DNA from: Pseudomonas entomophila L48
GTDB lineage: Bacteria > Pseudomonadota > Gammaproteobacteria > Pseudomonadales > Pseudomonadaceae
Direction: 5' to 3'
Length of the DNA: 64,000 bases
NCBI RefSeq assembly: GCF_000026105.1
Contig: NC_008027.1
Span: 5,166,501-5,230,500 of the forward strand
Under the pieces are notes generated by a model. It had not been told where the DNA came from. It saw nothing but the letters and a program-made list of their open reading frames with translations, and ran no database searches. Shown piece after piece: positions 46,683 through 55,758 of this stretch. Every line of letters begins with the position of its first letter. Position 1 is the first letter of the stretch. Position numbers and translations under genes: made by a program.

Positions 46683-47348
46683 ATGCCCAGCCGTACCGTC
46701 AAAGAATCCTGCCCCATGCTGCCGCGCGCCGAACAGAAGCTACAGACCCGCCAGGCCCTGCTGGATGCCGCCTGCCTGCTCATGGAGAGTGGCCGTGGCT
46801 TCGGCAGCATCAGCCTGCGCGAGGTGGCCAAGGCCGCGGGCATCGTGCCCACCGGTTTCTACCGCCACTTCCCCGACATGGATGCCCTGGGCCTGGCCCT
46901 GGTCGCCGAGGTCGACACCACCTTCCGCCAGACCATTCGCCTGGTACGCCAAAACGAATTCGAACTGGGCGGCATCACCGATGCCTCGGTGCGCATCTTC
47001 CTCGACGTGGTCGTCGCCCACCGGGCCGAGTTCCTGTTCCTCGCCCGTGAGCAATACGGCGGCTCGCAGCCCGTGCGCCAGGCCATCGCCCGCCTGCGCC
47101 AGGACATCAGCAACGACCTGGCCACCGACCTTGCGCGCATGCCGCGCTGGCAGCACCTGGACGGCGCCGCGCTGGCGGTGATGGCCGACTTGGTGGTCAA
47201 GACCGTGTTCGCCACCTTGCCCGAGCTGATCGACAGCCCCGAGCCGGGTTATCCACAGGCGTTATCACCGCAGGAAAAGATCACCCAGCAACTGCGCTTC
47301 ATCTTCGTTGGTGCGCGGCATTGGCAGGGCCTGGGCAATCCCGGCTAG
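46683..47348 (+). CDS. TetR-family regulator, DesT/FabR-like
   Basis: A 221-residue repressor. The N-terminal helix-turn-helix is in GSISLREVAKAAGIVPTGFY (RHF follows). The body, with FELGGITDASVRIFLDVVVAHRAEFLFLAREQYGG, resembles DesT, which senses the saturated:unsaturated acyl-CoA ratio and represses desaturase genes in P. aeruginosa. No desaturase gene lies in this window, so its targets would be elsewhere. It begins eight bases after the terminator of the repeat gene. Confidence 0.8.
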   Translation: MPSRTVKESCPMLPRAEQKLQTRQALLDAACLLMESGRGFGSISLREVAKAAGIVPTGFYRHFPDMDALGLALVAEVDTTFRQTIRLVRQNEFELGGITDASVRIFLDVVVAHRAEFLFLAREQYGGSQPVRQAIARLRQDISNDLATDLARMPRWQHLDGAALAVMADLVVKTVFATLPELIDSPEPGYPQALSPQEKITQQLRFIFVGARHWQGLGNPG

Positions 47349-47355
47349 GCACACC

Positions 47356-47434
47356 GGCCTCTTCGCGGGCAAGCCCGCTCCCACAAGGACCCGCCGCCCC
47401 CGTAGGAGCCGGCCTTGCCGGCGAATGGGCCGGC
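47356..47434. repeat. REP pair with mismatched arms
   Basis: Left arm CTTCGCGGGCAAGCCCGCTC, right arm GAGCCGGCCTTGCCGGCGAA: the two belong to different REP classes and pair only at the ends. The left arm uses CCCACA rather than CCTACA. Confidence 0.75.
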
Positions 47435-47498
47435 ACGAACAACCCACAACCCCACTTCTGCTACCATGGCGCCCTGCCCGACCGTCACGAGCGCCACC

Positions 47499-48587
47499 AT
47501 GTCCGACCCCCGCCCCGCACTGACCCGTTTCCACCAGCACTTCGCCGAACGCATCGTGCCGCTGTGGCAGGGCCCTGGCTGGAACGCCGACATGGCGCTG
47601 CCCTACGAAGCCCTGGACGCCCAGCACCGGCCGCTGCCCGTGCAGCGCTACCGGGCCATGGCCTGCGCCCGCCAGCTCTACCTCTTCAGCAGCCGCATCG
47701 AGCAGCCCGGCGCGGCCGAGCGTGCAGCGGCGCTGTTCCGCTCGCTGCAACGGCACTTTCACGACGCCGAGCACGGCGGCTGGTTCTACAGCATCGACGC
47801 CGACGGCAAGCCGCTGGATCGGCGCAAGGACCTCTACACCCACGCCTTCATCGTCTTCGCCTGCGCCCATTACTGGGGCAAGGTGCGCGAAGGCCTGGTG
47901 GAATCGGCCCTGAACGCAGCGCTGGAAATCGTTGCCGAGCAGTTCGCCCGCGATGATGGCCTGTACGAGGCCAGCCTCGGCGAAGACTGGTCGGACCTGG
48001 GCAGCGGCCCGTTGCAGAACCCGCAGATGCACCTGGCCGAGGCGTTTCTCCAGGTACTGGCCGTGCGCGAAGACGAGCACGTTCGCGATGCATTGCTGGA
48101 CCTGTGCGAGGGATTGCAGGCGCAGTTCATCGAATCGGCCCACGGCCTGATGCTGGAGAAGCCACGCGGGGCTGTGGATAACTGGTTCGAGCCAGGCCAC
48201 CAGTTCGAATGGTTCTACTTGCTGGACACCTCGCCGCTGCTGCGCGGGACAGCGCTGCACGCCTCCATCACCCGCGCCTTCGACTATGCCGAGCAGTGCG
48301 GTGTGAAAGATATGGCGGTGCTGGCGATGCTCGATGTGGACGGCAAGGTCATCGATGCGACCCAACGGATCTGGGCCCAGGCCGAGTACCTGCGGGCGCT
48401 GGCCTTGCGGCCAGGAAGCGAGGTGAAGTTACTGGCGCAGCTACAGGCCCTGGAGTCGCGGTTCCTGCATGACGGTGGCTGGCATGAGTGCCGCGACGGT
48501 AATGGCACGGTCAGCCGCCACGACATGCCTTCGACTACGCCGTATCATCTGGCGACTTGCCTGAAAGGCATGGCCGCATTCAGGTGA
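47499..48587 (+). CDS. AGE-family epimerase/isomerase
   Basis: A 362-residue (alpha/alpha)6-barrel protein of the N-acylglucosamine 2-epimerase family. GGWFYSIDADGKPLDRRKDLYTHAF near 90 and EPGHQFEWFYLL near 225 carry the two catalytic His regions, and the C-terminus has NGTVSRHDMPSTTPYHLATC. Related proteins act as mannose isomerases or cellobiose epimerases; which one cannot be told. The start at 47499 is preferred to an ATG 28 codons upstream, because that stretch translates non-coding sequence next to the REP. Confidence 0.87.
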   Translation: MSDPRPALTRFHQHFAERIVPLWQGPGWNADMALPYEALDAQHRPLPVQRYRAMACARQLYLFSSRIEQPGAAERAAALFRSLQRHFHDAEHGGWFYSIDADGKPLDRRKDLYTHAFIVFACAHYWGKVREGLVESALNAALEIVAEQFARDDGLYEASLGEDWSDLGSGPLQNPQMHLAEAFLQVLAVREDEHVRDALLDLCEGLQAQFIESAHGLMLEKPRGAVDNWFEPGHQFEWFYLLDTSPLLRGTALHASITRAFDYAEQCGVKDMAVLAMLDVDGKVIDATQRIWAQAEYLRALALRPGSEVKLLAQLQALESRFLHDGGWHECRDGNGTVSRHDMPSTTPYHLATCLKGMAAFR

Positions 48588-48660
48588 CCTAGCATTTTTA
48601 TCAGTATCAACCAGTAGACTGACGCACTAGATTAAAGGCTCAACAACCTGGAGCCTTATC

Positions 48661-48939
48661 ATGGACAAATCAGCATTCAAGGACTTTCTGGAAGAACAGA
48701 TCAACGCAGCAGCCAAGCAAATCCAGGACAAGAAAAAAGCTGACCTCGACCATATCGCCCACGGCCAACTCGGCTACCTCCTGAGCTTGCGACGAGTCGT
48801 AGATGGCGCGGCCACCAAAGAGGACTTGGGCGTACACGATGCAATCAATGATGTCCTGCAACAGTTGGGGGTCATTTCGTTGCTCGAGGAACAAGGCAAA
48901 CTGCCCAAGGGCAAGAGCTACCTACACCTCTTAAGCTGA
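48661..48939 (+). CDS. Hypothetical protein, 92 residues
   Basis: Not recognised. A soluble, probably all-helical protein rich in Lys, Asp and Gln (FLEEQINAAAKQIQDKKKAD), without signal or membrane segments. GGAG lies seven bases before the ATG. Upstream DNA is AT-rich (48590-48660) and codon use is less GC-biased than in the neighbours, so it may be a recent gain. It ends just before a hairpin shared with the convergent SDR gene. Confidence 0.68.
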   Translation: MDKSAFKDFLEEQINAAAKQIQDKKKADLDHIAHGQLGYLLSLRRVVDGAATKEDLGVHDAINDVLQQLGVISLLEEQGKLPKGKSYLHLLS

Positions 48940-48944
48940 TACCA

Positions 48945-48981
48945 GCATGCCAGGCGATCACCTTCCGAGCGCCTGGTATGC
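48945..48981. terminator. Hairpin between convergent genes
   Basis: GCATGCCAGGCG pairs with CGCCTGGTATGC (one G-T wobble). It lies between the 92-residue gene and the SDR gene; no clear T run follows, so termination is likely but not certain. Confidence 0.5.
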
Positions 48982-48988
48982 TTCGCGA

Positions 48989-49756
48989 TCAACCCTTGGC
49001 CGAGCGGTCGATCGAGAACCCCGCCCAGTCCTGGCTCACCGGCATCAGCTCGAGGCTGTTGATATTGATGTGTACCGGCTGGTTGAGGATCCAGAAGATC
49101 GTCTCGGCGATGTCCTGCGGCTGGATCGGGTCCGCCCCGGCGTAGGTGGCATCGTACTTCGCCTGGTCACCACCGAAGCGCACCAACGAGAACTCGCTCT
49201 CGCACAACCCCGGCTCGATGTTGCTCACCCGCACGCCAGTACCGCGCAGGTCGCAGCGCAGGCTCAGCGAGAACTGCCCGACGAAGGCCTTGGTGCCGCC
49301 ATACACGTTGGCGCCCGGGTACGGATAGTTGCCCGCCACCGAACCGACGTTGAGAATCGACGCCCCACGCCCGTGGGCGATCAGCCGTGGCAGCAGCAGG
49401 CGGGTGGTGTACATCAGCCCCTTGATGTTGGTGTCGACCATGGTTTCCCAGTCGTCCAGGCTGCAGTTCTGCGCGGCATCCACCCCCAGCGCCAGGCCGG
49501 CGTTGTTGACCAGGCCCTGGAGCTTGTCGAAGCTCGGCGGCAGGCTGGCGATGGCCGCTTCCATCGCCTGGCGATCACGCACATCGACCACCAGGCCATG
49601 CACCTCGGTCTTGGCCGACAGTTCGGCGCACAGCGCGTCCAGGCGCTCCTGGCGACGGCCGGTCAGCACCAGCTTCCAGCCGGCATCGGCAAAACGGCGG
49701 GCGGTGGCCTCGCCGAAACCGGAAGTCGCGCCAGTGATAAATACGGTGGACGTCAT
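48989..49756 (-). CDS. Short-chain dehydrogenase/reductase (YdfG-like)
   Basis: A 255-residue NAD(P)-dependent SDR. Cofactor loop TGATSGFG at residues about 8-15, GRR next to it suggesting NADP, NNAG at about 87, the catalytic Ser in NVGSVAGNYPYPG and YGGTK with the catalytic Tyr and Lys. The C-terminus resembles E. coli YdfG, which acts on L-allo-threonine, L-serine and malonic semialdehyde. An AAGGAG lies before the ATG at 49756. Confidence 0.9.
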   Translation of the reverse strand: MTSTVFITGATSGFGEATARRFADAGWKLVLTGRRQERLDALCAELSAKTEVHGLVVDVRDRQAMEAAIASLPPSFDKLQGLVNNAGLALGVDAAQNCSLDDWETMVDTNIKGLMYTTRLLLPRLIAHGRGASILNVGSVAGNYPYPGANVYGGTKAFVGQFSLSLRCDLRGTGVRVSNIEPGLCESEFSLVRFGGDQAKYDATYAGADPIQPQDIAETIFWILNQPVHININSLELMPVSQDWAGFSIDRSAKG

Positions 49757-49899
49757 GCTCTTCTCCTTGGGGTGTGATCGGCAGGTTTTGCAGCATGCCC
49801 GGCGCAAGCGTTGTCGACAACCGTTTCAGCAGCTGCTCAAAAAATAAACAACACCGGGAAAGCCCCGTCATAGGGGGCTCTCGTGAGGCTATGCGCATC

Positions 49900-50309
49900 T
49901 TATCCACAAGCCTTTCCCCACGGATTGGGGGCAACTCGTCGGACGAAGGGAACCAATTGGATGGAAAAGGTCCTGTGGACATCTCCCAATGATGGCGCAA
50001 CGCTTTCAATCATGCCGCTTGCAGCAGTCTGTCCAAAGTTTTTTCACAGACTTATCCACAGAAATGCAGGTTGCTTGCCTTGCGCCCCGAGTGAGCAGGA
50101 AAGTGCAGTGAAATCATGCACAACCGTGGTTTGATCAAAAAACAGACAACCCTTTACAGGCTACGAAAATAAAGGGCTCGAGCGAGGTGCCACCATGTTT
50201 TCCACAGGCGGTTCCACACAATCCGTGGAAAGTTTTCAGCTTGTGGAAACAAGGGGTTGCGATGGGATTGTGGAGTGCTTCCAGAAAGATATGCGACAAG
50301 TTGTCCACA
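49900..50309. promoter_or_regulatory. Cluster of DnaA-box-like sequences in a 625-bp gap
   Basis: Two exact TTATCCACA boxes (49900-49908, 50052-50060), TTTTCCACA (50198-50206) and TTGTCCACA (50301-50309), all in one orientation. Two weaker inverted ones are TGTGGACAT (49974-49982) and TGTGGAAAC (50242-50250). The gap 49757-50381 has no convincing ORF and is more AT-rich than its surroundings. It could titrate or reload DnaA, but the motif also occurs at least five times within genes of this window. Confidence 0.45.
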
Positions 50310-50311
50310 TG

Positions 50312-50371
50312 CGTTCGCCGGCAAGCCGGCTCCTACGAATTTCCCTGTAGGAGCCGGCTTGCCGGCGAACA
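50312..50371. repeat. REP-type inverted repeat after livF
   Basis: GTTCGCCGGCAAGCCGGCTC and GAGCCGGCTTGCCGGCGAAC, exact complements with only about 12 bases between. It lies 10 bases beyond the livF stop and could end or protect the liv transcript. Confidence 0.85.
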
Positions 50372-50381
50372 GCGTACTCAA

Positions 50382-51098
50382 TCAGTGCCCGCCCAAATAG
50401 GCGTTACGCACCTCCTCATTCACCAACAACTCCTGCCCCGTCCCGGTCATGCGAATCTGCCCGTTGACCATCACGTACGCCCGGTCCGACAGCTTCAGCG
50501 CATGGTTGGCGTTCTGCTCCACCAGGAAGATAGTCATCCCCGTCTGCGCCAGCTCGCGCAGCGTGGCGAAGATCTGCTTGACCACGATCGGCGCCAGCCC
50601 CAGCGATGGTTCATCCAGCAGCAGCAGCTTGGGCCGGCTCATCAGCGCCCGGGCGATGGCGAGCATCTGCTGCTCGCCCCCGGACATGGTCATCGCGCGC
50701 TGGTTGCGCCGCTCCTTCAGCCGCGGGAACAGCTCGTACATGCGCTGCATGTCCTCGGCCGCATGCTGGTCGCCGATGGGGATGGTGCCCATCATCAAGT
50801 TCTCCTCGACGGTCATGTCGGGGAATACCCGGCGCCCTTCCGGGGACTGGGCGATGCCGTTGGAGGCGATGTAGTGCGACGACTTGCGGGTAATGTCGGT
50901 GCCGCGATAGACGATATGCCCCGACGCCGCCCGCGGCTGGCCGAAGATCGACATCAAGAGTGTGGACTTGCCCGCGCCGTTGGCGCCGATCAGGCTCACC
51001 GTCTCGCCTTCGTTGATGTGCATCGAGACTTTCTTCAGGGCCTGGATCGGCCCGTAGAACACGTCCAGGTCCTTCAGTTCGAGAATGGGTGCACTCAT
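50382..51098 (-). CDS. livF: Branched-chain amino acid ABC transporter, ATPase LivF
   Basis: A 238-residue ATP-binding subunit. Walker A GANGAGKST (about 39-47), signature MSGGEQQMLAIARAL, Walker B LLLLDEPSLGLAP and switch LVEQNANHA. Last gene of the leftward livKHMGF operon; its ATG overlaps the livG stop (ATGA). With LivG it powers high-affinity uptake of Leu, Ile and Val, and in pseudomonads sometimes Ala and Thr. Confidence 0.94.
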   Translation of the reverse strand: MSAPILELKDLDVFYGPIQALKKVSMHINEGETVSLIGANGAGKSTLLMSIFGQPRAASGHIVYRGTDITRKSSHYIASNGIAQSPEGRRVFPDMTVEENLMMGTIPIGDQHAAEDMQRMYELFPRLKERRNQRAMTMSGGEQQMLAIARALMSRPKLLLLDEPSLGLAPIVVKQIFATLRELAQTGMTIFLVEQNANHALKLSDRAYVMVNGQIRMTGTGQELLVNEEVRNAYLGGH

Positions 51099-51970
51099 AC
51101 CAGCTCCTCTTCGTCGGCACCCAGGTAGGCGGCGATCACCGTCGGGTTGTGGCGGATATCCTGCGGCGCGCCTTCGGCGATCACGTTGCCGTGGTCGAGC
51201 ACGACGATGTGGTCGGAAATGCTCATGACCATGCCCATGTCGTGCTCGATCAGCACCACGGTGATGTCATGCTCGTCGCGCAGCACGCGGATCATGCGGC
51301 TCAGGGCCTCGGTTTCCTGCGGGTTGAGGCCGGCGGCCGGCTCGTCCAGGCAGATGATCTTCGGCCGCGTGCACATGGCCCGGGCGATCTCCAGGCGGCG
51401 CTGCTGGCCGTACGAGAGTTCACCAGCCAGACGGTTGGCGCAGTCGACCAGGTCGACCACCTCCAACCAGTAGAACGCATGGTCCAGCGCCTCGCTCTCG
51501 GCCTGGCGATAGGCCTTGGTATTGAGCACCCCGGCCAGCAGGTTGCGGTTGACCCACATGTGCTGGGCCACCAGCAGGTTCTCCACCACGGACATTTCCC
51601 TGAACAGGCGAATGTTCTGGAAGGTCCGCGCCAGCCCTGCGCGGTTGACCAGGTGGGTGCCGCCAAACATCTTGTAGTACATGCGGTTGGCGAAGCGCGC
51701 GGGCGAAACGAAGTCCGCCGGCTGGAAGCGCTCGCCCAGCAGTTGGATGACGTTGGTGCTGCTACCACGCACGTTCAGCTCGATACGCCCGCCGCTGGCC
51801 TTGTAGAAGCCGGTCAGGCAGTTGAACACGGTGGTCTTGCCGGCACCGTTGGGGCCGATCAGGGCGAAGATCTGGTTGCGCTTGACCTTCAGGCTGACAT
51901 CGCTGAGCGCCTTGATCCCACCGAACTGCATCATCAGGTTGTCGACCGACAGAATGATATCGTCGCTCAT
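51095..51970 (-). CDS. livG: Branched-chain amino acid ABC transporter, ATPase LivG
   Basis: A 291-residue ATPase, longer than LivF by the usual family inserts. Walker A GPNGAGKTT near 38, an insert with FQNIRLFREMSVVENLLVA, signature LSYGQQRRLEIARAM, Walker B IICLDEPAAGLNP and switch LIEHDMGMV. Both ends overlap neighbouring genes by four bases (ATGA). Confidence 0.94.
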   Translation of the reverse strand: MSDDIILSVDNLMMQFGGIKALSDVSLKVKRNQIFALIGPNGAGKTTVFNCLTGFYKASGGRIELNVRGSSTNVIQLLGERFQPADFVSPARFANRMYYKMFGGTHLVNRAGLARTFQNIRLFREMSVVENLLVAQHMWVNRNLLAGVLNTKAYRQAESEALDHAFYWLEVVDLVDCANRLAGELSYGQQRRLEIARAMCTRPKIICLDEPAAGLNPQETEALSRMIRVLRDEHDITVVLIEHDMGMVMSISDHIVVLDHGNVIAEGAPQDIRHNPTVIAAYLGADEEELV

Positions 51971-53268
51971 GGCGCCACTCCTTTACGCGGGACCACGCCG
52001 GTGCGGCTGATGCGGATCAGCCCGCGCGGTCGCCAGATCATCATCAGCACCATCAGCACGCCGAACAGCAGCACCCGGTACTCGGAGAAGCTGCGCAGCA
52101 GCTCCGGCGCCACGGTCAGCACGAAGGCCGCGATCACCACGCCCACGGTCGAGCCCATGCCACCCAGCACGACGATGGCCAGGATCAGCGCCGACTCGAA
52201 GAAGGTGAACGAAGACGGGTTGACGAAGCCTTGGTACGAAGCGAAGAACACGCCTGCCAGGCCAGCGGTGGATGCACCCAGGGTGAACGCCGAAAGCTTG
52301 ACCAGCACGTGGTTCAGGCCCATGGAGCGGCAGGCGATTTCGTCTTCACGCAGTGCTTCCCAGGCGCGGCCCACTGGCATGCGAGTCAGCCGGTGCTTGA
52401 TGTACAGCACCGCCAGCACCACCAGGAACAACACGGCGTAGATGAACACGAACTTGAGGTTGGCGTTGTACTCGAAGCCGAAGAACTCGTGGATCGGCAC
52501 GCCACCGTCTTTCGCCCGGCGGCCGAACTCCAGGCCCATGAAGGTCGGCGACGGCACCGGCATGCCGTTCGGGCCACCGGTGAACGACAGCCAGTTGTTC
52601 AGCACCAGACGAATGATCTCGCCGAAGCCCAGGGTGACGATCGCCAGGTAGTCGCCGTGCATTCGCAATACCGGGAAGCCGAGGATGCACCCGGCCAGCG
52701 CCGCGGCGATCGCAGCCAGTGGCAGCACGCTCCAGAAGCCCAGCCCGAGGTACTGGTAGCCCAGCGCCAGGCCATAGGCGCCGATGGCGTAGAACGCCAC
52801 GTAACCCAGGTCGAGCAGGCCGGCCAGGCCCACCACGATGTTCAGGCCCAGGCCCAGCAACACATAGATCAGCCCGAGGATGACCACGGTCAGCAGGTAC
52901 TTGTTGGCGAACACCGGGAACACGATGGCGATCACGATCAATGCCGGGATGATGTAGCGCAGCCGCGACTTGTAGTCCGGCGCCAGCACATGCACGCCCG
53001 AGCCACCGCTGTCGAAGCCCTGCAGCATGCGCAGGCCGGTGCCGGTCTGCAGGAACAGGCTGAGCAGGAAGCGCCCGAGCATCACCCCGCCGACCAGCCA
53101 GGCGACACGGGTGGGCTCGGCATTGAAGCTGTAGCCGTCGAGCACCACTCCGACGACCGGGCCAAACACGATAAGGGCCAGCAGGCCGGCGACGATGGTC
53201 TCCAGCAGGCTGCGTTTGAGGTCGAAACCCTTGGTTTCGGGTACAGAGGCAGTTTTGGCAGAGGACAT
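51967..53268 (-). CDS. livM: Branched-chain amino acid ABC transporter, permease LivM
   Basis: A 433-residue permease with about ten helices. An N-terminal extension of about 110 residues with two or three helices precedes the core, which has GLGLNIVVGLAGLLDLGYVA and GDYLAIVTLGFGEIIRLVL. AWEALREDEIACRSMG is the loop that contacts the ATPase. ATG at 53268 has AAGG eight bases upstream; a GTG two codons earlier overlaps the livH stop. Confidence 0.93.
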   Translation of the reverse strand: MSSAKTASVPETKGFDLKRSLLETIVAGLLALIVFGPVVGVVLDGYSFNAEPTRVAWLVGGVMLGRFLLSLFLQTGTGLRMLQGFDSGGSGVHVLAPDYKSRLRYIIPALIVIAIVFPVFANKYLLTVVILGLIYVLLGLGLNIVVGLAGLLDLGYVAFYAIGAYGLALGYQYLGLGFWSVLPLAAIAAALAGCILGFPVLRMHGDYLAIVTLGFGEIIRLVLNNWLSFTGGPNGMPVPSPTFMGLEFGRRAKDGGVPIHEFFGFEYNANLKFVFIYAVLFLVVLAVLYIKHRLTRMPVGRAWEALREDEIACRSMGLNHVLVKLSAFTLGASTAGLAGVFFASYQGFVNPSSFTFFESALILAIVVLGGMGSTVGVVIAAFVLTVAPELLRSFSEYRVLLFGVLMVLMMIWRPRGLIRISRTGVVPRKGVAP

Positions 53269-53270
53269 GT

Positions 53271-54185
53271 TCACACCTTAGCCACGAGCGGGCGACCCAG
53301 CAGGCCTTGCGGACGGAAGATAAGGATCATCACCAGCAGCGAGAAGCTGAACACATCCTTGTAGTCGGAGTTGATCAAACCGGAGAACAGCGATTCGGAG
53401 ATACCCAGGATGATGCCGCCGAGCATCGCGCCAGGCAGCGAGCCGATCCCGCCGAGCACCGCGGCGGTGAACGCCTTGATGCCGATGATGAAGCCGGCGT
53501 AGAAGTCGAAGGTGCCGTAGTTCATGGTGATCAGCACGCCGGCCAGCGCCGCCATCACCGCGCCGATGACGAACACGTAGGAGATCACCCGGTCGGTGTT
53601 GATCCCCAGGATCGAGGCCATCTTGCGGTCCTGCTGCGTGGCGCGGCACATGCGGCCGAGCTTGGTGTACTTGATCACGTAGGTGAGCAGGCCCATGCCG
53701 ACGAACGCGGCCACCAGGATGAAGATCTTGGTGTAGGTCAGTTGCACGAAACCGCTGCCCACCTCGACGCGCCAGGCGCCTTCGAGCAGGGTCGGTACGC
53801 CTTGCTGGCGCGCGCCCTGGCTGATCTGCGCGTAGTTCTGCAGGATCAGCGAGATGCCGATGGCGCTGATCAGCGGTGCCAGGCGGGTGGAGTTGCGCAG
53901 GGGCTTGTAGGCGATGCGCTCGATGGTGAAGCCATAGACGCCGGTGACGACCACGGTGAACAACAGCGTGCCCAACATCAGCAGGGGGAACGACTCGACG
54001 CCGAAGTAGGCCAGCAATGCCAGGCTGATCGCCGCGAGGTACGCGGAGATCATGTACACCTCGCCGTGCGCGAAGTTGATCATGCCGATGATGCCATAGA
54101 CCATTGTGTAGCCGATGGCGATCAGGCCATAGACCGACCCGAGGGTCAGGCCGTTGACCAGTTGCTGCAGGAAAATACCATCCAT
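53271..54185 (-). CDS. livH: Branched-chain amino acid ABC transporter, permease LivH
   Basis: A 304-residue permease with about eight helices. It starts FLQQLVNGLTLGSVYGLIAIGYTMVYGIIGMINFAHGEVYM, a strongly conserved LivH block, and has CRATQQDRKMASILGIN as the coupling loop. It follows the binding-protein gene by 157 bases, a gap in which I see no REP and no clear terminator. Confidence 0.94.
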   Translation of the reverse strand: MDGIFLQQLVNGLTLGSVYGLIAIGYTMVYGIIGMINFAHGEVYMISAYLAAISLALLAYFGVESFPLLMLGTLLFTVVVTGVYGFTIERIAYKPLRNSTRLAPLISAIGISLILQNYAQISQGARQQGVPTLLEGAWRVEVGSGFVQLTYTKIFILVAAFVGMGLLTYVIKYTKLGRMCRATQQDRKMASILGINTDRVISYVFVIGAVMAALAGVLITMNYGTFDFYAGFIIGIKAFTAAVLGGIGSLPGAMLGGIILGISESLFSGLINSDYKDVFSFSLLVMILIFRPQGLLGRPLVAKV

Positions 54186-54342
54186 AACGCAATCTCACCT
54201 GATTGAGATTGCACGAGCGCCGACCACGGCAGGCCACGGATGAAGCGGCCCTCGCGGCGCAGAACTGTGCAGATCTACGGATAAAGACGGGTACCGCGGG
54301 GCAGCGGCCCGAACGTTGTGGCGCCCGGGCCGGATGCCGTTG

Positions 54343-55479
54343 TTATTTTTGTTTTTCCAGCTGGTGGTATTTGCCGTCCTTGTCCCACTGGTAGACCACG
54401 TAGTCCGATACGGTCAGGTCACCCTTGCTGTCCCACTTCTTCTCGCCCATGACGGTCTTGACCGGGTTGGCCTTGAGCCACTTGGCGGCGTCCTCGCCCT
54501 TGTTCGACTTGGCGCCGTTGAACGCGGCGGCCAGGGCCTGGACCGAGGCATAGGCGTACAGGGTGTAGCCTTCGGGCTCGGTACCGGCCTTGCGGAACTC
54601 TTCCACCACCGCCTTGCTGTCGGGCAGCAGGCGCGGGTCGGCACCGAAGGTCATGTACACGCCGTCGACATACTGGGCGCCGCCTGCGGTGGCCACCAGT
54701 TCGTCGGTGACGATGCCGTCGTCGGACATGAACTTGACATCCTTCAGGCCCTGCTCGCGCAGCTGGCGCACCAGCGGGCCGGCTTCCGGGTGCAGGCCGC
54801 CGAAGTAGACGACATCGGCACCGGCGGCGCGGATCTTGGTGACCACGGCGCTGAAGTCCTTCTCGCCACGGGTCAGGCCTTCATACAGCACCGGGGTGAC
54901 GCCACGCTTGGTCAGCTGTGCCTTGGTCGCATCGGCAAGGCCCTGGCCGTAGGTGTCCTTGTCGTGCAGCACCGCCACTTTCTTGCCCTTGAGCACATCG
55001 ACGATGTAGTCACCGGCAACGATGCCCTGCTGATCGTCACGGCCGCACATGCGGAACATCGCACCCAGGCCACGCTCGGTGACCTGCGGGTTGGTCGAGC
55101 CCGGGGTGATGGCGATCACGCCGGCCTCGTCGTACACCTCGGAGGCGGGGATGGTGTTGGAGGAGCAGAAGTGACCGACCACACCGATGACCTTGTCCTG
55201 GTCGACCAGGCGGTTGGCCACGGCCACGGCCTGCTTCGGCTCGCACGCATCATCACCCTTGACGAGAATGATCTTCTCGCCGTTCACCCCACCGGCGGCG
55301 TTGATCTTGTCGGCCGCCGCCTGGGCACCTTTCATGTACTGCTCGCCAAACGCTGCGTTGGCCCCGGTCATGGGGCCTGCGACGCCAAACTTGACGTCGG
55401 CCTGAACATACGAAGAAACACCCAGTGCCGTGGCCACGGCCAGTGCCAGGAAACCTTTCTTGTAAAACGTCTGCGACAT
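54343..55479 (-). CDS. livK: Branched-chain amino acid ABC transporter, binding protein
   Basis: A 378-residue periplasmic Leu/Ile/Val binding protein. Signal peptide of about 27 residues ending VQA, mature start DVKFGVAGPMTGANAAFGEQ. VVGHFCSSNTIPASEVYDEAG includes the conserved disulfide Cys and the ligand-contact loop. First gene of the leftward operon, with AGGAG nine bases before the ATG and a sigma-54 promoter about 60 bases upstream. The letter (livK or livJ/braC) is a matter of naming. Confidence 0.93.
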   Translation of the reverse strand: MSQTFYKKGFLALAVATALGVSSYVQADVKFGVAGPMTGANAAFGEQYMKGAQAAADKINAAGGVNGEKIILVKGDDACEPKQAVAVANRLVDQDKVIGVVGHFCSSNTIPASEVYDEAGVIAITPGSTNPQVTERGLGAMFRMCGRDDQQGIVAGDYIVDVLKGKKVAVLHDKDTYGQGLADATKAQLTKRGVTPVLYEGLTRGEKDFSAVVTKIRAAGADVVYFGGLHPEAGPLVRQLREQGLKDVKFMSDDGIVTDELVATAGGAQYVDGVYMTFGADPRLLPDSKAVVEEFRKAGTEPEGYTLYAYASVQALAAAFNGAKSNKGEDAAKWLKANPVKTVMGEKKWDSKGDLTVSDYVVYQWDKDGKYHQLEKQK

Positions 55480-55541
55480 GAGGTGGTGCTCCTAGAGTAT
55501 TTTTTTTGGTTGGCACTACAACTTCTCAGCCCTGTGCTCCG

Positions 55542-55557
55542 AGCAAGGGCCGTGCCA
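55542..55557 (-). promoter_or_regulatory. Sigma-54 promoter of the liv operon
   Basis: Minus strand TGGCAC-GGCCC-TTGCT, a full match to TGGCAC-N5-TTGCW with correct GG-GC spacing. Expected start near 55531, about 52 bases before the livK ATG. Confidence 0.75.
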
Positions 55558-55758
55558 GTGGTTTTGTCTTCCGGGAAAACACACGACGGGGTGTTGTGAC
55601 AGGCGACCGACGGCCTTTTCTTTATTGAGCGTGCAACCGTCTACCTCGGAGCAAGCGCTACCGAAACGCCTAGACAAGGAGCAACCTGCGAGCGCCATCA
55701 TTGCAACCCTTGCGAGTGTTAACGTGCAACCGACCTGTAACAGCGGACGTCACCGAAG

